Assembly: GCA_016212525.1 (NCBI GenBank)
Contig: JACRGD010000010.1
Coordinates: 310,001 to 374,000 of the forward strand
Origin: Microcaldota archaeon
GTDB lineage: Archaea > Micrarchaeota > Micrarchaeia > Anstonellales > Bilamarchaeaceae
Length of the DNA: 64,000 nt
Direction: 5' to 3'
The notes beneath the pieces are model-generated. The model was not told the origin of the DNA, did not search any database, and worked only from the letters and a program-made list of their open reading frames with translations. Made by a program: the position numbers and the translations under genes. Below, piece by piece: positions 15,828-23,380 of this stretch (the stretch's first letter is position 1; each line of letters begins with the position of its first letter).

Positions 15828-16603
15828 TCTAAACGAGATTGTGCTAAATTTAATCGTTTATCTACTATTTCTTTATATCTTGGGTTTATTTCAATTCCAA
15901 CACTGTTTCTATTCAACTCTTTTGCCACTTTCATTGTCGTCCCACTGCCAACAAAAGGATCCAATACCAGATCACCTTCATTACTACTAACTCTCAATAT
16001 CCTCTGAATAACCTCTTCTGGAAATTGGGCCGGGTGCGCGGTTCTTTCTGGCGAACTTCTATTGGTGCCAGACGTAACTTTTTTAATTATCCACACATCC
16101 CCTGGATTTTTCCCCAGAGGATTGCATCGTAATTTTCCATTCTTTTTTTGATTAGGATATTTTGTTCCTTCTTTATCTCTTACTGCGTCTAAATTGAATG
16201 TGTAATCCTCAAGATCTTTGACAAAAAGCATCCAGTTTTCATGTCTTGGGGAGAACATATTTTTGTAATTGACTCCTGCGCCATAATGCCATACAACTTC
16301 TTGTACGAGTTTAAAATTTTTAATTAAAGGATATATGCAATAGGTCAGAGGAAGTGCTTGACCTTTAAAACCATTATAATAGCCTAAATTTAACCAAAAA
16401 GAACCATTTGGTTTTAGGAGTTTGTATGATTTGTTTATCCAATTCTGCGTCCAAGATAAATAATCGTCCAGCGGTTTAACTGTCTCATACTCTTTGCCGA
16501 TATTATAAGGTGGCGAAGTTACGATTAGATCAACAGAACCACTCGGAAGTTGATCCATTATGTCTAAACAATCTCCAATGAATAATTTATGCTTAGTTTG
16601 CAT
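15818..16603 (-). CDS. DNA methyltransferase, beta class, probably N4-cytosine
   Basis: Modification enzyme of the restriction system (261 aa). The catalytic motif TSPPYN lies at residues 29-34 and the SAM-binding motif DPFVGSGTT at 215-223. Catalytic motif first and SAM motif last is the beta-class order, and TSPPY is more usual for N4-cytosine than N6-adenine enzymes. The start is ATG 16603: the open frame continues to 16870, but the upstream part overlaps a convincing zinc-ribbon gene in another frame, and this ATG overlaps its stop by 11 bp. It is convergent with the restriction gene. Confidence 0.88.
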   Translation of the reverse strand: MQTKHKLFIGDCLDIMDQLPSGSVDLIVTSPPYNIGKEYETVKPLDDYLSWTQNWINKSYKLLKPNGSFWLNLGYYNGFKGQALPLTYCIYPLIKNFKLVQEVVWHYGAGVNYKNMFSPRHENWMLFVKDLEDYTFNLDAVRDKEGTKYPNQKKNGKLRCNPLGKNPGDVWIIKKVTSGTNRSSPERTAHPAQFPEEVIQRILRVSSNEGDLVLDPFVGSGTTMKVAKELNRNSVGIEINPRYKEIVDKRLNLAQSRLDQS

Positions 16604-16739
16604 CGGGTTCCCTTTTTCTTGGTTTATCCCAGTATGGACTTTTGCATCTAGGACAGACTCTCGGTGTAGCTTTATTTCTTGCGACCCACTTGTGTTTACA
16701 CCGCTCACAGAGATATCCTTCGAGCTTGATTTTTCCCAT
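16593..16739 (-). CDS. Small zinc-ribbon protein upstream of the methyltransferase
   Basis: A 48-residue protein with two CxxC knuckles, CERC (Cys11, Cys14) and CPRC (Cys29, Cys32), then KSPYWDKPRKRE. The pattern of a first knuckle followed by HKWVAR, a Pro before the second knuckle and SPYWDKP after it recurs in small zinc ribbons of mobile elements. It starts at ATG 16739 and overlaps the methyltransferase start by 11 bp, so translation is coupled. It may be a controller or DNA-binding partner of the restriction system (inference); classical C proteins are helix-turn-helix proteins, so this would be a different type. Confidence 0.75.
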   Translation of the reverse strand: MGKIKLEGYLCERCKHKWVARNKATPRVCPRCKSPYWDKPRKREPDAN

Positions 16740-16775
16740 GTCATATTGAACCCCTCTGTTTTTTTAAATTGTCCG

Positions 16776-16809
16776 TATATTACTAGTAGTAATATACCAA
16801 AAGGTATAT
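16776..16809. promoter_or_regulatory. Two adjoining inverted repeats upstream of the zinc ribbon-methyltransferase operon
   Basis: TATATTAC (16776-16783) pairs with GTAATATA (16789-16796); ATATACC (16792-16798) pairs with GGTATAT (16803-16809) across AAAA. The two share bases, lie 37-70 bp before the zinc-ribbon start, and overlap the likely TATA region, as expected for an autoregulatory operator. Confidence 0.5.
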
Positions 16810-16891
16810 AATATTTTTGTCTAATGTCAAGACAAGCGGTGTTTTGGTGAAACCTGCACCTCGATAACAAATGATTAGTAAATCGTGTGAC

Positions 16892-17152
16892 CTAACTACG
16901 GATGCCAGTAATTCTAATTACAATCGCTATGAAAACAAATATGACTATCCCAAAACTTCCTAGTGTGGCTGCTAAAGAAACTAGGCCCAACCACCAAGGC
17001 ATCGCCTGGTCAACTATCAGTTCCACACCCGTTTTAACATTTTCTTCAGGTGAATGTGAGTTCAAACTGACGGACCAAAGGAAAACCGACAAAAGCCCTG
17101 GTGCTATAAAGAATGCGGAGATTGCCAAGGTTAGAATCGCTTTCAACTGCAT
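16892..17152 (-). CDS. Small membrane protein with two helices, 86 aa
   Basis: Residues about 4-28 (ILTLAISAFFIAPGLLSVFLW) and 55-82 (GLVSLAATLGSFGIVIFVFIAIVI) are membrane helices joined by a short acidic exterior loop (SHSPEENVKTG). No family is recognised. It sits between the methyltransferase operon and the recombinase, all on the minus strand, and probably belongs to the element. Confidence 0.55.
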   Translation of the reverse strand: MQLKAILTLAISAFFIAPGLLSVFLWSVSLNSHSPEENVKTGVELIVDQAMPWWLGLVSLAATLGSFGIVIFVFIAIVIRITGIRS

Positions 17153-17226
17153 GTTGGTATATAGGCATAAATGTGATTAAAAATATTCAGCCCATCGTCG
17201 AAACTCTTGACCCAATGTGCTTGAGT

Positions 17227-18240
17227 TTATACCACAATCTCATCTTGCATTTCCCTCACCCTCCTCAGTAGATTCTCATCATTTGCCCTTTCGATGCTCT
17301 CGTAAAGCTCCTCTTTCTTCGCGTGGATATACGTCATCGTTATCTGTAGGTTCGTATGCCTCGCAAACTTCGCCGCCAGCATGACGTTTCCCCCGTTCTT
17401 ACGACAGAAGTTCGTAATGGCGTAATGCCTGAGCGAATGAGGTGTCAGGCGCCTTAGTTCATGCGGCTTTGCCCCTGCGCTATACCCATAAATCTCTTCG
17501 AGCTTTGCTTTCTGGGCGTACTTCCTGAAGAATTTTCTTGCGGTTTCTGTCGTGTAGTGCGATTCGGTCATGTGTATTCGTCTGCCACGAGCAAATGAGA
17601 AGAACAAGAATCCTCTGGCTGCCGCTATATCCTTATCATAGGCGTTGATGTAGCGAACCGTCCGATCGAACAGGGCTTCAGGAATCAGAAGATAATCCGT
17701 CTTTCCGCTCTTTTCGGTGAAGATACGGAGCTCTCTCGTCTTCAGGTTTATGTCTTTGATATGAACCCTTACGGCTTCGCCAATTCTCAGACCAAGTATT
17801 GCCTGGTAGCTGAAGAGAAGGTGCAGCTTGGGGTCACGGATTACGCTGAAGAAGTGCTCCAACTCCTCATCAGTGAACGCTTTATTCATCGAACCATACT
17901 TCGGCGTTCTTCGTCTCAGGAAGCGATACTTTCTGGCTTCGGACAAGATCGTTATTGCCTTAACGAGGTTCCACTTTGTGAGATAGCGTCCGTAGTGTTC
18001 GAGTTCGCCCTTGATCTTTGGCCAGTTATGCGTTAGCTCTTTGGAGATTTCCCTGTTTGTCCGAGTGGATTGTGCTTTGGTACATTCCGGTTGCTGTGTG
18101 CTCGATGCTGTTTGCCCATCCATTTCACGACAGGAAACTGGCTGCTGGGTGCTGGAAACTGTCACCCCTGACCCGCGCGGGCCCATTCCCATTACTTTTG
18201 GCATCTGTTCTCTAATGACAAAAGTAAAGGGGTTGGTCAA
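17227..18240 (-). CDS. Tyrosine recombinase/integrase, XerC/D-like
   Basis: Catalyses site-specific integration and excision. Numbering from 18240, the catalytic residues are Arg152 (LGLRIGEA), His268-x-x-Arg271 (HSLRHY), His295 (ARHTNLQ) and Tyr304 (MTYIH). Residues 60-150 form the helical core-binding domain. The first 58 residues are low complexity with SSTQQP twice, and the DNA there contains the 13-bp repeat of the tRNA-Val end (18173-18185). If translation starts at 18240, the first 18 or so residues come from host DNA; Met40 (18123) lies wholly inside the element and may be the true start. The gene reads inward from the right end. Confidence 0.88.
   Translation of the reverse strand: MTNPFTFVIREQMPKVMGMGPRGSGVTVSSTQQPVSCREMDGQTASSTQQPECTKAQSTRTNREISKELTHNWPKIKGELEHYGRYLTKWNLVKAITILSEARKYRFLRRRTPKYGSMNKAFTDEELEHFFSVIRDPKLHLLFSYQAILGLRIGEAVRVHIKDINLKTRELRIFTEKSGKTDYLLIPEALFDRTVRYINAYDKDIAAARGFLFFSFARGRRIHMTESHYTTETARKFFRKYAQKAKLEEIYGYSAGAKPHELRRLTPHSLRHYAITNFCRKNGGNVMLAAKFARHTNLQITMTYIHAKKEELYESIERANDENLLRRVREMQDEIVV
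18173..18185 (+). repeat. attR: 13-bp copy of the tRNA-Val 3' end
   Basis: CCGCGCGGGCCCA is identical to 13074-13086 and in the same orientation. It lies in the 5' part of the integrase frame, as in SSV-type systems where attP is inside int, but here the integrase is left essentially intact. Confidence 0.65.
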
Positions 18241-18388
18241 AATCCTTAGTGTTTCTTGTTTTGAATTCAGAATCAGTTTCCAGTTACTATGGCCTTGGAA
18301 CCACCATCATCTCGCTCATTCTCCCAAATACAGATCAAACTAGACGCAAGTAAATCCAATATAAAGAGTATCATCGACTATCAATAAA

Positions 18389-19828
18389 ATGAGATTAAAA
18401 TCACAACATTTGATAAGAGGAGCCGCCTTAGCCACACTCATAATCACAACAGTAATCTCATTCGAACTAGGATACCATTCACGAGATGTGTCAGAGCAGA
18501 GACACGAAACTCAGATGAGAGGACAAACCGCACCAGCGAGGCACAATATCCCAGATACACAGGTCAATCAGATTGCAAAGCGCTCAAGAGCGCGACAATT
18601 ACGCCCTATCCAGAATGGTCCAACGGATCTCTTTAGCAGGGCAGCACGCATACGTACGCCTGCGGATTTTACACCATTTGAACAAGTCCTCAGAGACATT
18701 ACCGGAGAAGCACCAGTACCCCTCACCAGAATCAGATTTATTCCTCGAACACGATTAGATCGAAATTCGGATGGAGCGGACGGAACGTATTCGTTCGACT
18801 ATATACAACTTCAATCTGAATTATCAGGCGAAACAGTAACTGCAAGAAGGATTGCCATATGCGGAAACCTTGTTCCAGAGGGCCTTCCCCTACATTCTAA
18901 ATTAGTTGTGTATCTGCACGAACAAGGACATTCATATACAGCAGAATATAATTATTTGATAGTAGATCAGATGGAAGCGGAGGCCTTTGCACTTGGAGTT
19001 GCAGAACGGATTGGGGTTCAGGAGCGAATGCTTGGGCTTGACATAATTGTGACAGCATTGAATAATCAGGGAATCTTTGGAGCCCAAGAAGAACATTTGG
19101 AACTTTTACTGCAACGATTTAGATCTCGACCCATAGACCCAAATGATTTAGCAGTCACAGGCATAGGCATACTTGGACTTCTTGGAGCGACGGATCAAGA
19201 AAGTTTTAGTTCGGTTTGGCAACAAATACACACTCATTCGAATAGAGAAATCCTTGCAAGGATTGGCGCAATAGGCATAAACGAGTTAAGATCTGGAGTC
19301 GGAAAGGCAAGAAATATCGTAAATCGCTTGGCGGGAGTTGACATTTGGGCTACACCACAGATAGCAGCATTTATTGATAAGTTCGATCTTGGAGCAGTAA
19401 GAAATACTCGAATAGATAGACTATCAATGGGAAGAACAAACATATCAATAGAAGGTACCCGATACGCAGTTTCGCTCGAAACCCAAAGAGATGGAGCATA
19501 TAATCTTACAATCTTCAATAGCGAAGTTACACTTTCAATAAGAAGAAACAGACCCGAGGAAGAAACAAAATTTGAACTTTTCATGCTAGATGGGGCTAAT
19601 GGCACAAGCGTCGATATTAGAGAAGAGAGTGCAATAATGACACGATTTAGAGTGGTTTCACCCGGAAGATGCCTTAGTCAAACACACGAAATAGACTATG
19701 GAAAAATGAGCACTGAACAAACAGTAAATAGAATATTTGCAAATCTGATCAGAACTCTTGAACCAGACGCTAATCCGGAAGTAGTGGACGAACTAAAAGG
19801 ACTTTTCAATTCTCAAGAAAGAAGATAA
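18389..19828 (+). CDS. Membrane-anchored HExxH metallopeptidase-like protein, 479 aa
   Basis: An N-terminal anchor (residues about 10-28) is followed by an Arg-rich linker and an exterior domain. HEQGH at 177-181 sits in a hydrophobic helix (KLVVYLHEQGH), and EAEAFALG begins 15 residues later, giving the Glu expected of a gluzincin-type zinc site. The C-terminal 100 residues (about 370-479) include PGRCLS and resemble the end of the lipoprotein at 26611-28242. CAATATAAAG at about 18356 gives a leaderless ATG. The natural substrate is unknown. It belongs to a dispersed set of exterior HExxH proteins in this window. Confidence 0.7.
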   Translation: MRLKSQHLIRGAALATLIITTVISFELGYHSRDVSEQRHETQMRGQTAPARHNIPDTQVNQIAKRSRARQLRPIQNGPTDLFSRAARIRTPADFTPFEQVLRDITGEAPVPLTRIRFIPRTRLDRNSDGADGTYSFDYIQLQSELSGETVTARRIAICGNLVPEGLPLHSKLVVYLHEQGHSYTAEYNYLIVDQMEAEAFALGVAERIGVQERMLGLDIIVTALNNQGIFGAQEEHLELLLQRFRSRPIDPNDLAVTGIGILGLLGATDQESFSSVWQQIHTHSNREILARIGAIGINELRSGVGKARNIVNRLAGVDIWATPQIAAFIDKFDLGAVRNTRIDRLSMGRTNISIEGTRYAVSLETQRDGAYNLTIFNSEVTLSIRRNRPEEETKFELFMLDGANGTSVDIREESAIMTRFRVVSPGRCLSQTHEIDYGKMSTEQTVNRIFANLIRTLEPDANPEVVDELKGLFNSQERR

Positions 19829-19855
19829 ATAGGAGTTCGAATAATTGCCGCAACA

Positions 19856-20428
19856 TCAACGTCGATCTGGGGGCAACTTGGTAACATCCAGAGTAACAGG
19901 AGAAAGATCAACATCGACTTCGAGAAATACGGTTCGATGACCCAGAGGATTTTTTCCGAAAACTTCACGAAAGATAGTTTCACAATCGATTTGATAGACA
20001 CTCATTGCGTTTTTTGCCACCGAGTCTTGCTGGAGATCCAAATACCACTCCAAAGCCTTGCGCAGGAGTTTATGTGCTTTTAGGTTAAGCGCCAAACCCA
20101 TAGTAGTGTCGGGGTTAGCTGCACACGAATATGAAATACAATCGATCGCACGATAGAATCGATCTGCTGCAAAACCAATGGGATCCAATTCGACACTTCT
20201 CCGAGTCGTTCTTTGGACCAAGCAGGAGTTAAAGAGATCTAATCGTCCAGTCAAAACCAGATGAGCATCAGAGGCTCGCATGAAACCATCAGTAATCATT
20301 TTCATGCGCCATCTAAAGTCCCGCACGTGAGAAAGCCGATCTAAGAGAGGAGTATGAAGTGCAAATGCTGAGGTAATAGCCAGACACACTCTTTTGCTGC
20401 GAGTTACCTGGGGATCGACTAAAACCAT
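19856..20428 (-). CDS. Hypothetical soluble protein, 190 aa
   Basis: Not recognised. Mostly helical, with six Cys residues, two of them in CISYSC. It has no signal peptide or membrane helix. Possible helices are AITSAFALHTPLLDRLSHV and KAHKLLRKALEWYLDLQQD. AT-rich DNA with TTTAAAT motifs precedes the start on its strand, fitting a leaderless promoter. It is convergent with the upstream HExxH protein gene, 27 bp apart. Confidence 0.6.
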   Translation of the reverse strand: MVLVDPQVTRSKRVCLAITSAFALHTPLLDRLSHVRDFRWRMKMITDGFMRASDAHLVLTGRLDLFNSCLVQRTTRRSVELDPIGFAADRFYRAIDCISYSCAANPDTTMGLALNLKAHKLLRKALEWYLDLQQDSVAKNAMSVYQIDCETIFREVFGKNPLGHRTVFLEVDVDLSPVTLDVTKLPPDRR

Positions 20429-20675
20429 AATAATATAGTAAATATAACTAATTTAAATACAATGTTACGCGAACATAATACGAACACACAAAGAACACTG
20501 AACTTATTTCGTCGGTTGTTTGAGTATTTTTCTTCGATTTTCAACCTTGGTCTGATTAGCGTTAAACAATTTCTTCGATTTGATGTGGCGAATATGACTT
20601 GCTTTTACCTTCATACTATCAACCCTAGTAGAACAACCTGCGAAAGTTATTAAATTAACTATGACTAGCTCCATT

Positions 20676-22058
20676 ATGAAACTAACATTTAATGGCGCAG
20701 CCAGTATGGTTACCGGATCATGCCATCTTCTGGAAGTAGGTAATGAAAAAATACTCATAGATTGCGGTATGTTTCAGGGACAAAAAGAAACAACTGCAAT
20801 AAATTACGAACCATTTAACTTTGATCCAAAAAGAATTTCACATGTCATACTTACTCACGCTCACATAGACCACTGCGGACTTATTCCAAAATTAGTAAAA
20901 GCAGGATTTAGAGGCAGGATATATGGAACCCCGCCAACGCTTGATCTGGCAAAAATCATGCTAGAGGACTCAGCAATCGTCAATCAGGATGACATCAAAC
21001 ACGAGAACATGCGACGACTTAGAATGGGCCTGCCGCAAAGAAAGCCGCTCTTTGTACTTGCAGATGTAAAACTTGCATGCAAATCGTTCCACCCGCTAAG
21101 GTACAATCAAATGATTACCCTTAGCAATAATCTGAGAGTAATTCTAAGAGATGCAGGACATATATTAGGCTCGGCCATTGTCGAGGTCTATGCACAGGAA
21201 CATGGTAGAACACGCAAACTCGTATTTTCAGGAGACCTGGGTCAGGGAGGAACCCCGCTGGTTCACGATCCGGCCGTAATATCAGATGCGGATTATGTAG
21301 TAGTAGAATCGACATATGGAAACAAGGCACATGGTGAAGTTGCAAAACGGGAAGAGATGCTTTCTAAGGCAGTAACAGAAACATTCAGGAGGGGCGGGAA
21401 ACTCATGATCCCTTCATTCTCAGTTGAGCGAACGCAGGAACTTTTGTACTATCTTCATCGACTCGACCGGGCAGGAAAACTACCAAACGAAGAAGTGTTC
21501 CTCGACAGTCCGCTTGCAATTAAGGCAACGGGAGTTTTCAATAGTTACATGGACTACTTTACGCCAAATCTAAGGCGCGAATTCAAAACACCATTTACAT
21601 TCAAAAAGCTCAAATTCCTCGATACCCCGGAGCAATCGAAAAAGATGAACGAGTACGAGCGACAATGCATAATAATCGCAGGAAACGGAATGTGTACTGC
21701 AGGCCGGATAAGATATCATTTGAAGCATCATTTATGGGATCCTAAAAACACCGTATTATTTGTCGGATATCAGGCTGAGGGCACAACCGGAAGACTCATA
21801 CTCGATGGAGCAAAAATAGTCAAGATGATGGGAATGGAATTTGCAGTGGGTGCAAAAGTCGTTCATATTGATAGTTTCTCCTCGCACGCAGATGCAACAG
21901 ATCTGATGAAATGGATGTCCAGCTTTAGAAGAAAACCCAGGCGAGTATTCATTGTTCATGGCGAGGAGGGATCTTCAAAGGCATTTGAAGCCAACCTCAA
22001 AAAAGCAGGATTTAGGGCAACGGTTCCAACACGCTCACAATCGTTCCAACTAGACTAA
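20676..22058 (+). CDS. Beta-CASP metallo-beta-lactamase nuclease (CPSF/Ysh1-like)
   Basis: A zinc-dependent RNA nuclease. The MBL motifs are complete: LTHAHIDHCG (HxHxDH), DAGHILGS, FSGDLG, and in the beta-CASP part VESTYGN, the PSFSVERTQEL segment, IIAGNGMCTAGRI and SFSSHADATDL near the C-terminus. Length (460 aa) fits the short archaeal family without N-terminal KH domains. ATG 20676 is chosen because TTATTAAATTAA at about 20645 is 26 nt upstream; an ATG at 20661 is also in frame. Likely role is RNA processing or decay in the cytoplasm. A small membrane protein gene follows after 14 bp. Confidence 0.92.
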   Translation: MKLTFNGAASMVTGSCHLLEVGNEKILIDCGMFQGQKETTAINYEPFNFDPKRISHVILTHAHIDHCGLIPKLVKAGFRGRIYGTPPTLDLAKIMLEDSAIVNQDDIKHENMRRLRMGLPQRKPLFVLADVKLACKSFHPLRYNQMITLSNNLRVILRDAGHILGSAIVEVYAQEHGRTRKLVFSGDLGQGGTPLVHDPAVISDADYVVVESTYGNKAHGEVAKREEMLSKAVTETFRRGGKLMIPSFSVERTQELLYYLHRLDRAGKLPNEEVFLDSPLAIKATGVFNSYMDYFTPNLRREFKTPFTFKKLKFLDTPEQSKKMNEYERQCIIIAGNGMCTAGRIRYHLKHHLWDPKNTVLFVGYQAEGTTGRLILDGAKIVKMMGMEFAVGAKVVHIDSFSSHADATDLMKWMSSFRRKPRRVFIVHGEEGSSKAFEANLKKAGFRATVPTRSQSFQLD

Positions 22059-22072
22059 CTAGAGGCAGACAG

Positions 22073-22354
22073 ATGATACTACAGGGGGAGATTGAAGAGG
22101 ATATAAAGAGGATTAGAGAAAGAAACGCGCGGGTCGAACTAGATAAGGCATGGGAAACTAGCTTCGAGCGAAGAGGAGTGATCGCACTGGGAACGTATCT
22201 TGGCGCGCTCATATTGCTTACCATCATTAAGGCAGAGAACGCCGCACTTGGAGCCACAATACCCATGTTCGGATATCTCTCTTCGACGCTTACGCTCCCA
22301 TTTCTCAAAGAGCACTGGGCCAAAAAATATACAAAAATGAATAAAAATAGATAA
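22073..22354 (+). CDS. Small membrane protein, 93 aa
   Basis: A charged helical N-terminus (EIEEDIKRIRERNARVELDK) precedes two membrane helices (GVIALGTYLGALILLTII and LGATIPMFGYLSSTLTL) and a basic tail. No family recognised. It follows the beta-CASP nuclease by 14 bp on the same strand and could tether it or an RNA complex to the membrane (speculative). Confidence 0.6.
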   Translation: MILQGEIEEDIKRIRERNARVELDKAWETSFERRGVIALGTYLGALILLTIIKAENAALGATIPMFGYLSSTLTLPFLKEHWAKKYTKMNKNR

Positions 22355-22394
22355 AAGCTACGCTAAAACAGACGAAATATTGTCGATAAGAAAA

Positions 22395-22550
22395 TCATTC
22401 TTCTTCGGCAAATTTCTTTATTGCTTCAAAGTTCTCTACAATAAGCCTGGCCTTGGATTTACCAAAGCTAAATGCGTATTGGTCGTTTTCATCTCTTTTA
22501 AGGATGATCAGCTTATTTCCCTTAAATTCTCCAAATTCTACCATTGACAT
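22395..22550 (-). CDS. Conserved-looking small protein, 51 aa
   Basis: Translates as MSMVEFGEFKGNKLIILKR, then DQYAFSFGKSKARLIVENF and AIKKFAEEE. The pattern of strand, basic turn, F-S-F-G, K-A-K/R-L-I and an acidic helix is one I have seen in short archaeal proteins of unknown function. It is a complete frame with start and stop in an otherwise empty 245-bp gap, reading in the same direction as alkD upstream. Function unknown. Confidence 0.65.
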   Translation of the reverse strand: MSMVEFGEFKGNKLIILKRDENDQYAFSFGKSKARLIVENFEAIKKFAEEE

Positions 22551-22599
22551 GAAGCACATTTACACTAGAAAGAAATAAAAGAACTAGTCTTGGCTAAGA

Positions 22600-23301
22600 T
22601 TAGCGGTTCATATACTTTCGTTTAGTTTGGGCATCCAGACGCTCGATCGCATATCTTAGCATCGTCCGAGGCATAGTGTTGTGATACTTATCGAGGAACT
22701 CTAACAACTCCCGCTCGCCCCCGCGCTTTCCCATTTCGCGAAGCATCCACCCAACGGCCTTGTGGATAAGATCATGAGGATCATTAAGCAGTAGTTTTGA
22801 GATGGCAAGAGTATCTTCAAATTTACCATTCTTGATAAAGTGGAAGGTCGAAAGTATTGATATTCGACGCTCCCAGAGATTTGTCGATTTGGCCAAAGAA
22901 TAGAGAACAGAGGTGTCCTTGCCCAACAGATGGGCACCAACAATTTTATCTGCAGATAAATCAACAAGGTCCCAGTTATTTACCAGTGATGTGTTTTGGG
23001 AGTAAAAAGAATAGATCTCATTTTTTCCTTCCTGAGTCTTTGATTTTTGATATTTTTCAACAAGAATAAGCAGGGCCACGAGCCGATGTTCGTGAATTTT
23101 GCTCTTTAGAAGATCACCAATATGAGGAAGCGAGAGAGTAGAATATTTTTTGGCTATTTTTCGGGAAACTGGCACAATTATTCCAAGAAACACGTCGCCT
23201 TCACCATATTGACCTTTTTTGGTTTTGAAAAAACGACCTGCAATTTCTGCCTTTTTGGGATCAGAAAGTCCTTCCATCTCAGATTTGAGTTGAGCTAACA
23301 T
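22600..23301 (-). CDS. DNA alkylation repair protein, AlkD-like
   Basis: HEAT-repeat DNA glycosylase of the AlkD family, which removes bulky alkylated bases. The 233 residues are all helical. Family signatures are NNWDLVDLSADKIVG, LWERRISILSTF and HKAVGWMLREMGKRG, with the catalytic-site Trp and Asp in WDLVD and the Arg in WERR. A GGTG precedes the ATG. It is divergent from the transglutaminase-like gene at 23381, with two AT-rich promoter elements between them. Confidence 0.9.
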   Translation of the reverse strand: MLAQLKSEMEGLSDPKKAEIAGRFFKTKKGQYGEGDVFLGIIVPVSRKIAKKYSTLSLPHIGDLLKSKIHEHRLVALLILVEKYQKSKTQEGKNEIYSFYSQNTSLVNNWDLVDLSADKIVGAHLLGKDTSVLYSLAKSTNLWERRISILSTFHFIKNGKFEDTLAISKLLLNDPHDLIHKAVGWMLREMGKRGGERELLEFLDKYHNTMPRTMLRYAIERLDAQTKRKYMNR

Positions 23302-23380
23302 AGGAGCACCGGATATGGAGGATCGAAAATTGAATCCGCCATAAAATCAGATATAAATTGATCTGTATTTATTTGTCTTT

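Larger units (their letters stand above)
13074..18185. mobile_element. Putative 5.1-kb integrative element in tRNA-Val
   Basis: The element is bounded by direct 13-bp repeats, one completing the tRNA-Val 3' end and the other beside a tyrosine recombinase gene reading inward. Cargo: a four-helix-bundle protein, a tiny overlapping gene, a membrane protein, a ScaI-like restriction endonuclease, a zinc ribbon plus DNA methyltransferase pair, and a small membrane protein. No replication or capsid gene is recognised, so it may be a remnant or a satellite element. Composition is mosaic: GC-rich flanks (13.1-14.2 and 17.2-18.2 kb) and an AT-rich centre. Several minus-strand genes here lack the A-rich + strand bias of the surrounding chromosome. 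Confidence 0.65.

Noticed and set aside
16604-16870. N-terminal extension of the methyltransferase
   Set aside because: It overlaps the zinc-ribbon gene and the inverted-repeat promoter and contains no methyltransferase motif.
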